Below are positions 1 through 11,541 of a stretch of 64,000 nt of DNA, in pieces. Source of the DNA: Pagrus major (taxonomy: Eukaryota > Chordata > Actinopteri > Spariformes > Sparidae); NCBI RefSeq assembly GCF_040436345.1, contig NC_133219.1:24030709-24094708 (forward strand), in the 5' to 3' direction. Positions within the stretch are counted from its first letter, which is position 1. The number at the start of each line of letters is the position of its first letter. Position numbers and translations under genes: made by a program. The notes beneath the pieces were generated by a model. That model worked only from the letters and a program-made list of their open reading frames with translations. It had not been told where the DNA came from and did no database searches.

Positions 1-94
1 TCCGGTGTGTCCTCCTCGCCCTGCTCCGCCTCATTCAAACAGCTTATATGAAACGAATACAAAAAAAACAACAAACCACTGAGCAGAGTCTTAC

Positions 95-300
95 CTGAGC
101 GTAACTTTGAAATATTAATCAACAGGAGCCTTTTGCCTCTTCTCGCTGTCCCAGCCCAGGAAGGGGAAACCCGGAAACGTTGCCTGCGAGTCCGCCCTCG
201 TCCCTTTGTCGACGGCTATCTTGCTGCGCCACTGACGCCATTACGGCTCAACATCCAGGACAGTTGACCCACAAAACGTCGTTCCTTGTTGAATCCAACA
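95..300 (-). other. Probable 5' exon and promoter of an off-window minus-strand gene
   Basis: Read on the minus strand, a good splice donor (CTCAG|GTAAG) ends an exon at 95. The region upstream of it is CpG-rich and carries two YY1-like ATGGC motifs near 243 and 300, as in many TATA-less vertebrate promoters. An ATG at 243 opens a frame of only about 40 codons that stops before the donor, so the exon is probably 5' UTR with a short upstream ORF. The rest of the gene lies left of the window and its identity is unknown. In human the next genes on this side of CLDN5 are SEPTIN5 and GP1BB, but nothing here confirms that. Confidence 0.4.
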
Positions 301-967
301 TGGCTGCCTGCGTGTTACAGTTTCTTTGACTGTGCACTTAGTAACTCCTCTGCCTGTTGACTCATAACTTCGTAGAAAACGACTGTCTAATAACATATTA
401 TATAAATAGTCCACTCCGGTCTGTATTTGGCTTCGTGCAATTTCAAATTGATTAAAGCGATTAAAGCTCAAATCCTGTTTTCTAAGCCTACATTTCAGAA
501 TACACTATTTATGACTAAAATACTCAATTTAAATCTATCAAATGGTGGAAAGTAAACTATTTTTGAATATTTAAATATTTCACATTTTGTCATATTTCAT
601 TTTATGCCCTTTGTTGTACTTCACCAAGAGAATAATGTGGGTTTAACATTTATTTGACAGTCGGACATTACTTTACAGATTACAGATTACAGCCACTGGT
701 GAGCTTTTAAAATATTGTTATAGACTATGGATCTACATCTACCCAGTAGAAAATAAAGCGTTTGAGATCTATGAAACTTATCTATGAGATCTATGAAGTA
801 TCAACAATTTGAATACGGGACTAGTACCCTAATAAAGTATTTCTACAATACAATGGTGCGACTTTAAGTAGGCTAAAAAAACTTCTTCCAGTTCAAAATA
901 TATTATATTGAGTATATGTCTTGAAGACACTTACGGAGGACTGAAACAGCCAAAATCGGATATTGAA

Positions 968-999
<32 letters not shown>

Positions 1000-1940
1000 A
1001 ATGCTCCAAAAATGAAAAAAAAAGCAAATAGGCATACATTAAGATAAGAGACAAGTATTAACTTTCCTTTGTACTAATGCCCCTATTTTTTGTCTTTCCC
1101 ATTTAATTTTCCATTTAATGTATTCACATATCCAAGTTTATTTATTCAAGTATTTATTCCTGTATTCTTTCTCCTTTGTATTTTGCAGGATAATACATAA
1201 ATAAATACACAAATGAATTGATTCACAAATAAAATGGTAAAACAGATGAAAGAAATAGGAGAATCAATAAAAAGATGAATAAATACAGAAGCAACATAAA
1301 GCAAATATCGATTTATGTCACATTTTACAGTTAAAAAACAAAGAGAACAATTAACCAACGACATCATTAATCCTCAAAAAAACAAAACATCAAAAGCAAG
1401 AGCAACTTGATTTCAACAATAAAATAGGACTAGTTTCAATAATTCAAAAGTTTTCCTGGTCTTAATTTGTAATAATAAATCCAATCAACGTGATCCTTTA
1501 GCAGAAAACTTCTACCTCTTTCTGTAGACAAAGGATAAAATCAGGAGAAGTGTCTCTTTGTAAATACTCTAAGGTAAGGCTGTCGGAATAGTTTCAAATT
1601 AAAGTTAATGCTTTTAAAGTGAATATGAGATGTTTTTCTTTATTTGCTTGCTTCTGTTCTGGCATTTTAAAACCAAGCCAATTAAGAGCCACATAAATAT
1701 CATCCCACTGGGCTTGAAATAGGCTAAATATAACACAGACAAGTGTCATTAGCGTCCACGTCAGAAAAATCAATAACAAGTGGTCTGATTCACCAAACCA
1801 CTGCATTTCAGCTGCTCCATAGCCTTAAAACACCCCCCCGTGCGCCTTCAGCCCTCCCCTGCCCCCTCTATTCATTGTAAATAACTGTTCAAACACACAA
1901 TACACGCTGGACCGCTTTATTCAGCCTCACAACTTCCCTG
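301..1940. other. AT-rich intergenic DNA, no gene seen
   Basis: No exon-like frame or splice pattern was found. The stretch holds an AAAG microsatellite and a TTTATT/AATAAA-rich patch at about 1130-1380 that looks like a decayed repeat. The open frames here are short and have no recognisable protein signature. Confidence 0.5.
966..1001. repeat. (AAAG)n tetranucleotide microsatellite
   Basis: Nine near-perfect copies of AAAG. Confidence 0.9.
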
Positions 1941-2272
1941 CGTTTTCATTGGTCCCTAGAGGATGCGGCCGCAGCTGATTGGAGGAAAGTTTCTCCTCGA
2001 GCTCCTACCCCACCCCGCAGATATTCGTGGTGCGGTGCTACTGTGATTCCAGTTGTTTTCACATCCCCTCACTAACAAAGAGGCTCAAGGCTGCTGTCTC
2101 TTACATCTCCGGATAAATGTGGTGAGTGATGCGCAACTAACGATTGACGCTCCTGTACACTGAGGCGAGAACGCAAAAGTTAAGCGCAGAAATACACCTT
2201 GCTCTGAGGGAGAGAAATCAGGGAAGAGTTTGAAGAGCTTCAGACAGACTTGATTGAACGTAAAGAGCGAAA
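1941..2272 (+). promoter_or_regulatory. claudin-5 promoter and 5' UTR region
   Basis: The 330 bases before the claudin start are GC-richer than the flanks. They contain two inverted CCAAT boxes (ATTGG at about 1949 and 1979). No clear TATA box was seen at a fixed distance. The start codon has a good Kozak context (GCGAAAATGG). The transcription start cannot be fixed from sequence. Confidence 0.4.
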
Positions 2273-2920
2273 ATGGTGTCGGCCGGACTGGAGATCCTGG
2301 GACTGTCGCTGTGCGTAATTGGCTCGCTCCTGGTGATGGTTTCGTGCGGGCTGCCCATGTGGAAGGTGACGGCTTTCATCGAAGCCAACATCGTGGTGGC
2401 TCAGACAATTTGGGACGGCTTGTGGATGTCGTGTGTGGTGCAGAGTACGGGCCAGATGCAGTGCAAGGTGCACGACTCCGTCCTCGCCCTCACCCACGAC
2501 CTGCAGGCGGCAAGAGCGCTCACCATCATCTCCTCTGTGATGGGCGTGCTGGGGCTCATGGTTGTCATTGCGGGTGCGCAGTGCACCAACTGCATCCGCG
2601 CTGAAAACGTCAAAGCCCGGGTGGTGAACGCCGGAGGGGTCATCTACATCATCAGTGGTGTGTTTGTGCTGGTGCCTCTGTGCTGGATGGCCAACAACAT
2701 CATATCGGATTTCTACAACCCACAGGTGCCCGCATCCAAGAAGAGGGAGATCGGCGCTGCGCTCTACATCGGCTGGGCGGCCTCAGCGCTGCTGCTGATC
2801 GGAGGATCGCTGCTGTGCTGCTCCTGTCCCTCCAGCGGGAACTCGGGATACTCGGTAAAATACGCACCGACCAAGAGAACCACGCAGAACGGGGACTATG
2901 ACAAGAGGAATTATGTGTAG
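2273..2920 (+). CDS. cldn5: Claudin-5, tight-junction tetraspan protein (single exon)
   Basis: A single uninterrupted frame of 215 residues, the usual claudin length. Four hydrophobic segments lie at about 8-28, 82-102, 118-138 and 163-183. The first extracellular loop has the claudin signature W30...G49-L50-W51...C54...C64, where the two cysteines form the loop disulfide. Arg81 at the loop/TM2 border is present. The C-terminus ends in DYDKRNYV: a PDZ-binding YV tail in a context typical of claudin-5 rather than claudin-3 or -4. Claudins polymerise in lateral membranes to seal the paracellular space; claudin-5 is the main one of brain and vascular endothelium. Convergent placement beside cdc45 matches human CLDN5. 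Teleosts carry cldn5a and cldn5b; which one this is cannot be decided here. The start was chosen because the first residues align with the family N-terminus and no in-frame upstream ATG fits. Confidence 0.92.
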   Translation: MVSAGLEILGLSLCVIGSLLVMVSCGLPMWKVTAFIEANIVVAQTIWDGLWMSCVVQSTGQMQCKVHDSVLALTHDLQAARALTIISSVMGVLGLMVVIAGAQCTNCIRAENVKARVVNAGGVIYIISGVFVLVPLCWMANNIISDFYNPQVPASKKREIGAALYIGWAASALLLIGGSLLCCSCPSSGNSGYSVKYAPTKRTTQNGDYDKRNYV

Positions 2921-3700
2921 CAGCGCGGCTCATTGCAGGCGGTGCGTAAAAAGTGCCCTGCAGCTTTTGAAAAAACTTGTTTTTTTGACGGACGTTATCT
3001 TTGCACCTGCAGTTTGTTTTAGTAATCTGAACTTTGAAAATCAATGGAAGCACCTCTGCTTTTTTTACACTGGCCCTTCAATACGCCCGGACCACAAATT
3101 CACAAATCCTTTTTGTATCTACAGGAGATTAAACACAGACTATCAACTACGAGAGGTAGCTCACGACAAAAAGGAGTATCTTTGTTAGGTACCTGCTTTT
3201 GTTAGTCTTCGAAATTATTAGTATTTTGAATTGTTTACCGCTGTAACTGCAACGTTTTTCTTTTCTAGAGGAACTCTTGCCATCGAATATATACACTGCT
3301 CTTTTGCCTTGATGTGCATTGTCAGCACAAACTTGTACAGTAACTGAGAATTATTGCACTCCCACACATTCAAAGACCCATTTCCTTTAGTGGAACTATG
3401 CCGACATGTTGAGGACTCCAACAATGCCCAATAGAAATAAAGAGCGAGGAAGAAAAGTATGTTAAAGCCCTAATAAATCTCCGAGAGGGTTTTGTATTGT
3501 TCAGAAGATGATGTCGGTGACTTTGAAGTTTGCAGTCTAATTTTGGACCTGTAGAGTCCGGAGAGCCTGGGATCTACAGGTCACACAGCGTGAAATGTTA
3601 CAGTCCGTTATTCGGCTGCACTGAGCACCTGCGACGTTTTTTCCATCATTGTCACTGCAGGAAGTCTTTTCTTTTCAAAACGTTCTAGGAATAAACTTTG
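2921..3700 (+). other. cldn5: claudin-5 3' UTR with candidate poly(A) signals
   Basis: Non-coding sequence after the stop. AATAAA hexamers lie at 3436-3441 and 3690-3695; either could end the mRNA. Open frames in this stretch do not resemble proteins. Confidence 0.55.
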
Positions 3701-5218
3701 TTTTCTGTTGGTTTGTTGACATTTGATGTAATGATTCATTATTCGTGTATATGAAGATGCAATATTGTTTCATTTTATTAAGATTAAACTGAATATATTG
3801 TCTGAAATCCTCAGTTAAAGTGTGTTCTTAAACAAAACAACTGACAACGGAGTTGTGATGGTGTGCAGCGGCAGGAGTGCCCTCCACGGCTGTGCGTAAT
3901 GCATGCCGTTCCCACCATGAATCCATAAACCCCCACGGCGGGAGAAAGTATTTTGGTTAGCCATAGAAATCCAGATGACAATACCCATTCAGCTAGAGTG
4001 GGGCTCTGCTGTTCAACTCACAATACTCCACAACCCCCTCCACCACCACCACCCCTCAGACCACCCCCGCCCCACCTCGCCCGCAGTCAATGAAAGGCGT
4101 TCAAATTAGAGCTATGGAGAAGTTGCTGGAATCGTCTTCCCGCAAGTCACTCCATTCATTAGTCGTCACAACCCCATCGCCCTCCATCCTCCACCAGGGC
4201 GGTGCTAAGATAGATGGGCTTCACGACAAAAGATTACACACCATCACTTTGAAGCAATTAGTTTATCCACAGCTGCTTCACGGGCACCACATTTATCCAC
4301 ACACTGGGGATGAAGTGCATTGAAATATTGTATTAAAAGTGTTTAACCTTTTAGAGAAACACAATCACACAAGATATTTCAGTCCACGAGAAACAGTCCG
4401 CTGATTTAAAACTGTGACTGGATTACAAAAGCTTATCCATACTTGTTTTGCTGGCCACTTAAGAATCTTAGCAGGTCATATGCTCTCTTAAAAGATGAAA
4501 ATGTGGCCATGCAGAAAGTCTACAGTCAGGGGAGTGTGTGATCACTGCGCTCTAAGATAACCTCTAATAAAATGTCAGTATTTTTAATTCTACAGTAGAC
4601 CAAGAGAACAAAAAACCAATTCAACTTACTGTTTTACCTCTGATTAGTTGCAGGTAGAACACAATATTGATCTAAAATTTTATTTTTTGGTCATCATGAT
4701 TATACAAAACAATCACAACTCAAGGTCTACTACCCGTGCAATCATTTTCCAGAGCTTTCAACGACATCACATAGCCTTCATCAGTAGATGGTGTTTGCTC
4801 AGTTGTGATGGAGATGGATCTGCTGACATGGATGCTCCGTATGGTGATTTTATCCATAGCACTTTTAGGACTTTTCTCTGATTTTAGCCGCATCTAGCAT
4901 TAAAGTTCATTCTTGACCTTGGAAACAGAGGTTAGAAAAGAACAATCTCAATTTAGATCCACTCACTAGCATGTTGTGGTTGTGAAATTCAAATGAGCAC
5001 TGATGAGCATGTGAAAAACTGATATACATGTTCAATATTTCCAAGGTCAAGAATGATATTTTATTTAGAGTTTAAATGATAAATTGATTAACTAAGTAAT
5101 TAGCTGAATAATCAGCAATAATTTTAGTAATTGTTAAAGTAATTTTACTAAGAAAAAGCGTCGGATTTCACTGGGTTCAGCTCCTCAAATGTGAATATTT
5201 GCTGGTTTATCTTTAATA

Positions 5219-5590
5219 TTAAAGGTGCAATATCTAAGAATTGGCCACGTGTCGAATCCATTCTCAAAACAAACCGGGGGCATCATATCACCAGAGTAAC
5301 CTACAATATCTGGTAACGGTTGCTGCTATTAGATAGTTAGCTCATTTAGCCATGCAGCTAGCGGTTCGGACTCTGAGCTCAGAGCATGAGGTTAGTGTTG
5401 GTGCTTACAGCGCTAGCACAGGAGCTTTGGACCGGGACAGACTGGGCTAGCTGGTTACCATGCTAACTACAGTAGATATCTCTTCAACATAATACATAAA
5501 CGTCATAACTGTTTTTTCTTCAAATGCTGTTGATAATTTTATTCAATTTTTGAATGTTTTCAACTAAAATTCACACATATTGCCCCTTTA
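5219..5590. mobile_element. Non-autonomous DNA element (MITE) with TAAAGG terminal inverted repeats
   Basis: The left end reads TTAAAGGTGCAATATCT and the right end, reverse-complemented, reads TAAAGGGGCAATATGTG. These form imperfect terminal inverted repeats about 370 bp apart, with no coding frame between. TTAA at the left border hints at a TTAA-targeting superfamily (piggyBac- or Kolobok-like), but the right target copy is not intact. Confidence 0.55.
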
Positions 5591-6129
5591 CACTAAATAT
5601 CTTTGGGTTTTGTTCAGTTCATCGAACTAAACAAGCAAATGAATATGTTAACTTAGGCTCTGGAAATCTTTCAACACTCTAACATCTGACACGGATAAAC
5701 AAATAATTGAACAACTGAGAAATCAACTGGAAATAAAAATGATAGTTACTTTCATGCTGAAGTAGTATGATATAGCTTAAATATCATATTCACCCAGTCT
5801 GTTTTTTTCCAAACTCGCTATATCGCCGTAACTGAGTGAAATACATTTGTGTGACTAAATAAAGCAATGTTACCAAGCTGAGAATACTGTGATATGGGAT
5901 TTGTGATTGAAATTGCACTGGCAGTACAGTTGCCTGAAGTAGGCGTCCCTCCTTTAGGGTTGGTATGGGTTTTTCTACACAAAGACACTCCCTGGAAGGT
6001 CCAGTCTGGTCTGCCTCAGTGAGATGTTTTTGTCGGATTGTTAGTTCCACTCCTCTAGTCACCACACAGAGGGTGATGAAGCGCAGGGTGTGTGGGGGGG
6101 TGGGGGAGTGTGTGAGCAAGGGGTTAAGC

Positions 6130-6150
6130 GAGAGTGTGTGTGTGTGTGTA
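6130..6150. repeat. (GT)n microsatellite
   Basis: Short GT run inside a G-rich stretch; a (CA)n run follows at about 6347-6364. Confidence 0.8.
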
Positions 6151-7493
6151 GAGTGGGGGTGCACGTTTAAAAAGGCCCTCATTCCAATGAGGAGAGAGGC
6201 AAATAGGGCCAGCGACGTCACTCAATGGGCGCTCGCATGGTAACCAGCCAGAACCTGCAGTTGCCTGGCTACAGAAGCCTATAATGTGGTGGTATGGATG
6301 AGCCTAATAAAAGGCCTGGCCAGCAGACATTCCAGCAAGCATGGACACACACACACACACACACAGCTCATGCACAACAGTCTGGAAGATGAAGGAGGGA
6401 TTTACTTTAAAGCCTGTAATGGTCACTGCAAAAAGAGCTGTGACAGCAGAAACATATTTGTTTCATTGTGTATCAGTGTAAGAGCAAATGTTAAGTGTTG
6501 CCATAAATGTTGGGCACTGGAAACACAATCACTACATCTGGTCCAAGGGAGTGAAGACATGAATAAACAAATGAGAAGTAAGTGTCAGGGATGTTGCTGA
6601 TGTCACAAAGATGTCTCATAGAGACAGATGACATAACACACAGAGAACCATTTTGACCTCTAAACTTGACCTCCCTCAGCCCGGCGGAGTGAGGTCCACA
6701 TGGTTAAGGTCATGTCAGAAGTCGGCCACGTTGCGTACTGATTTCAGATTCGTGCTGTCACCAGTGATGGCTGCACATTTTTTGGGAGGCTGTGGCGTTG
6801 TTTCTCTTGACATGAACTTTGAACTCTGAATCTGGCCTCAGGTCAGGCGAGTCAAAAAGTCACTTCCCTCGACTGACCAGGCATGATCTCATCGAAGCTG
6901 AATCCCCACGTTTGATAGGGGTCACAACCCTCAACCCCGAGCTCCTCATACCAGCAATTAACCATCTCTTGAAAACCTTGCAAACCTGAAGTATTAATTT
7001 CATATAATAACATCAATTCTTCAAAGCAAAAAGTACATGAGTCAAAAATTAAGGAGTCTTAATAAACATTGTTATGACTGACTCAGACTGACATCAGAGC
7101 CAGCAGGTGCATACAGTCTATAGACGTCCCAGCTGGATGGAGCTTACTCACAGATAGCAAAGCCAAGAGTCAGCAGGTGGTTCAACATAGAGGACAAATG
7201 TGGCTTTGTGTTTGAGTTAAACACCCCGTGAGCTGTTTGAGAAACAATGCAGGGCCTAGTTAGAGGTAAGAGATGGTGATCCGAAAAAAAAAAAACACAC
7301 CATTTTCTTTGCTCCTGCATGTTCACAAAGTTTACGGCGTGACTCACGAGTTTTTGTCACAGTCCAGTAGCACAACCAGGCTTCCTGAGCAGCGGACAAC
7401 GGAACAGGAAACAGGAAGGAACATAGAGGGTGTGGGAGAGGAGGAGGAGGAGGAGAGTGTGTGTAAATGTGCATGGTTAATGCACACACAGAT

Positions 7494-7519
7494 ACAGACA
7501 GACACACACACACACACAA
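7494..7519. repeat. (CA)n microsatellite
   Basis: Interrupted CA run after a GAG-rich stretch at about 7440-7456. Confidence 0.75.
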
Positions 7520-8254
7520 TTTTCATGTCTGTGGGCTACACGACACTTTTATTTGTTTGATCACCTATCTTTTTGGTCAGTTTGATTTAACGTGTATCCT
7601 AGTTGTGTCCAATGAAAATAGTGAAGTGATCATTTAAGAATCACAAAATAGACCATTTAAGAACTCCAAAAATCCCAAAATGCAATGTCTTAAAAAGGCA
7701 ATCAAGGCTGTTTTCTTAGCTCATTTAATATATACAGAGATAAAGATATATGGTTATTATAGGAATGTCAGGGAATCATTAATAAAATCAAACATGTATC
7801 CCATTATGCACTATATGATTTTTAAATGCTAAAGGCAGAAATTAAAACTTCTGCCTGACTCATCCCATCATTCATAATTATAAAGTTCTCAAAGTTTCCA
7901 AATACATCAAACGTCAGGACATGTGTATAAAATGATGCTTAACACAGGTAATTATTTCCATGTGATGCAAAAGTTAGTGTTAAGACACTGGCTCAGTATG
8001 AATGTGATGAAATCAATGATAAAATGGTGAAACTTCCAGATGTGAACTGTTTGAACAGGATGTTTATCCAAAGATACTTAAGGGGGGATTTAATCTGTTA
8101 ATCCCCACTGACAGAATATTTGTGATTTTGCGATGTGAAATCATGAAAGGGGTCTCTTATTATGATGAACCTACAGAGAATTATCACCTGAAACTGCAGC
8201 TCCTCTCAGCTTTATGGAGCTTTACAGTGAGTTTCAACTCATTGTTTAGCTGTA

Positions 8255-8820
8255 ACAGGTTACACACATGTGACTCAAGTCATTTGGTCCAAGTCTCAAG
8301 CAAGTCCCAGGTCATTTTTCTTGGGCATGTCAAGTCAAGTGGAGTTCTCAGTTAAAGCAAGTCAAGTCCCAAGTCAGGTCACTCCCCCCAAAGATACTGC
8401 AGTCTTATCTGTAGTATATGGTCTTTATAAAGAAAAAAAACATAAGGTACGAGTGCGTTCATTAATGATTTATCTACTAATTTATCTAAGTTGTTTACAA
8501 AGTATGACAATTAATTGAAATTTCCATTATAATAACTGATATTCAGTAAAATATGTGTAATCAAACAAAACAAATAGCTTTTTGTGGCTCATAGACCTTC
8601 CGTTTGTGTCATGACAATGCTTTCCCAGTGAGTGCTCACATACTGGGTAACGCTACACAGACATTTGTAGTGTGATCATTGACAATGTTAAACATGTGTT
8701 ATATCTTATACTTAATATTGATGACATGAGCACAGACAAGTCATTTAAGTCGTCATGTCAAGTCAAATCAAGTCACAAGTCTTCCAAGTCGTGTCTCAAG
8801 TATTTTATTTTCTGTTAAGT
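8255..8820. mobile_element. Putative element with subterminal CAAGTC repeats at both ends
   Basis: Two clusters of the direct motif CAAGTC/AAGTC, at about 8268-8385 and 8735-8820, flank about 350 bp without that motif. Clusters of short direct repeats near both termini are a known property of some non-autonomous DNA transposons (subterminal transposase-binding sites). No clear terminal inverted repeats or target duplication were found, so the class is not assigned. Confidence 0.4.
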
Positions 8821-8842
8821 CAACTTGCAAAGCTACGGAAGC

Positions 8843-9386
8843 CCTAAAGGGCCATGCATTCATACATTTTATTTCCTCCGTTTTCCCGTGATAACGAGTT
8901 AATTTCATTTGTTTTCTCGAGATCTCGAGTTATTATCTCGAAATAACAACTGCCATTTTCCCGAGATAATGAGATAATTTTCTCGAGATCTCGAGATAAC
9001 GAAACTTTGTTTTCCCGAGATAACAATATAATTAATTCGAGATCTCGTCATTACGACGACTTCAGGCTCACTTAGATTGCGCCGCCGATATAGCTGAAGC
9101 CTTGCTAACTGTGTGAGGCCTTGATTGAAAAGATATGTGACGTGGTGATCGATATGCTCCTGCTCCTCTGACATTGCTACACTGAATGATGTTTCCTGCA
9201 ATGATTTAATATACTACACTATCGTTTCGTTATCTCAAGATCTCGAGAAAATTATCCCGTTATCTCGGGAAAACAGCAGTTGTTATTTCGAGATAATAAC
9301 CCGAGATCTCGAGAAAACAAATGAAATTAACTCGTTATCACGGGAAAACGGAGGAAATAAAATGCATGAATGCATGGCCCTTTAGG
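8843..9386. mobile_element. 544-bp foldback element with 163-bp terminal inverted repeats
   Basis: The left arm (8843-9005) and right arm (9224-9386) are reverse complements over 163 bp with 7 mismatches and no gaps by my count. Termini are CCTAAAGGGCC. Each arm contains the nested palindrome family CTCGAGATCTCGAG and repeated CCCGAGATAA units, so the DNA can form a very strong hairpin. The 218-bp centre (9006-9223) is not repeated. No transposase is encoded. A target-site duplication is not obvious. The high arm identity suggests recent insertion or ongoing arm conversion. Confidence 0.8.
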
Positions 9387-9951
9387 TCTTCTGTACAAAT
9401 CATCCAAATCATGACATGTTTTTTAAAAGGACATTTTAATATGGGGGCAACGGGGACTCGCTTTTGGAGCCGGACTCAAGTGGCCATCTGAGGAACTGCA
9501 GTCTTTGGCACTTCTCTGTTAGCTTCATTTTTAGCCGCAGAGGTTGCTGTTTGTTTTAAGAGGTTAACCTTGGTTTGCAAGATCACTAATATTCATTCAA
9601 AGTGGAGACTCAGACAGTTGCCTAACATAACCTTAATATTTATAAAAGGTGCTGCCAAATATTCAATCACTCTTTATCGAAACTGCACAATATTTGAGTA
9701 TTGATGTGTAATTTGAGACAAGCCAACAACAGTTGTACAGCAGCAGACAGAATGTTTTCTTAACATAGTGATAAATAGAGTGCACGCTGAAGGTTTTATC
9801 TCAAAAATATGAGAGAGGAGAAGTTAAAACAGGGAGTCTCACCTCCTTTCATGCCTGTCTGAGTGAGATCATGTTTCCATACAGTATATCATCACGAGGA
9901 GGCCATTTTAAATAGATACATGGACAGACATGTAAAAGCATGTGTTAACTT

Positions 9952-9980
9952 CACACACACACACACGCGCGCGCGCGCGT
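9952..9980. repeat. (CA)n(CG)n alternating purine-pyrimidine tract
   Basis: About 29 bp of strictly alternating CA then CG dinucleotides, a classic Z-DNA-prone sequence. Confidence 0.85.
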
Positions 9981-11495
9981 AGGTAAGGTGGACCAGACAA
10001 AGCGGTGAATGACGGCCCTCTGCTGAGATGAAGAGGAGGCCTGGCAGCATGAGGAATGTCTGGGTGGGATCAGGAGACATTTCTGATTTGGCATGGTTAG
10101 CAAAATGTATGTGATGTCAGTCTCTCCCTTAAGAAAACACTCCTCCAATCAGCTTAAGCACAGTGGTGCAGGTGGTATTGCTTTTAGCTGCAGGCTCCGT
10201 TTCTAATTTGGACTCCCACATTAACATAGGATATGGCAATCAGTAACTAAGTAAACAAACAGCCTGTCTAAAACACAAACACACACAAACAGGATCAGCA
10301 TTTTGAGGTGTACCAGTTGTATTGTTTCCACACTAATTGCATCTGCAGGAAAACTCTTGCTTGTTATTCTCTGGACTGTTGGAGACACAAAAAGTGAACA
10401 CAACATATGTTAAAAAGTCAAACACACTCATGTTAAAGTGTCTTTTCTTTTTTTTTTTCTCCCTGCGCTCTTTTCTCTGTCTTTGTGCATGGGACCGCAG
10501 CGTATTTTCAAGAATGAAAGTTGTAGTGCATGTCATCCGCTAAAAGGAGTCCAGCATGACTGAGCCACCTACCACTGAGAATAGAAGAAAAGACACTCGA
10601 CTGCAGAATGAAGCTGTTGTGTTTCAGCCGAACCTCCTTCAGCTTTCCTCCCTGGTATCTCAGTGTCTGTGCAAAACTAAATTTAATGTGAATATCACGC
10701 CAGATGGGGTTTTTCCCTACTGTGGCTTGAGAAAAAGCTATAGAAAACATATATATACACACAAATATACTCTGAAGCAACAGTCTTTGCTCATCCAAGC
10801 ACATCCCTGATGGTTTATAAAGCTGGATCACAAAGGTGGGCAAGTGGCAATAGCCTTATGAACCCTAAAAGACCCATGAGTGATGGTTTATGGTGATTTT
10901 ATTATTGCATTTTGTTCTGAAATATGGAAATATGCTGCTTTATTACCTTAGTTTGAGGTCTTTAAGAGGGTCTATAACTTTACATATATATATAATATCC
11001 TAAACACTGTACCTTGAAAGGAGCAGTTTAATATTTTGGGAAAATATGTCTATTTGTTTCTTGCCAAGAGTTAAAAGTATGTATGTGTGCATTACAGTGG
11101 ATTATTGCTGATCTGTAAATTATCAGTTGGTCATAATATAAAAAATTGTATTGATTAAAGGCATATAATATGTATGTTTAGTTAATTACAGAATTCAGTA
11201 ACATCAATCAGTATCAAATTCATGCAAATGTTTTTCAAGCACTACTAATCTCTTTTGCCTGAAAGCGCTTTAAAACAATGGAAGAGAGGAGAACGATTCA
11301 GGGAGTAACACTCCGACTGTGAGAGGGCTCGAGGGGTTAAAGGTCACAGGGGTTAGGGATCATTAAGAACATCTGTGGGCTGACAGGCTGACGTGAAGCT
11401 ACTGCAACAGGGCAGAAAATACAGGTTTGAAGTGAGGATATTGTTTATTTATTTTAGTTCAATGTAAGTTTGTACTGTGTGCCATATACTGAGCT

Positions 11496-11541
11496 TGTGT
11501 GTGTGTGTGTGTGTGTGTGTGCGTATGTGTGTGTGTGTGTG
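11496..11541. repeat. (GT)n microsatellite, interrupted
   Basis: GT run broken once by GCGTAT. Confidence 0.85.

Noticed and set aside
2254-2604. Second plus-strand open frame overlapping claudin-5
   Set aside because: It is a shifted-frame shadow of the claudin coding sequence with Arg/His-rich nonsense composition.
5790-6221. 143-codon minus-strand open frame
   Set aside because: Much of it is translated CA/GT microsatellite (His/Thr/Ser-rich). No homology is recognised and no exon signals support it.
8844-9201. Reading the foldback element arms as protein (repeated SLSREN/SRSREN pattern)
   Set aside because: The pattern is the translation of repeated CTCGAGATCTCGAG palindromes, not a coding repeat. 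Only the centre 9040-9201 is kept, as a weak suspicion.
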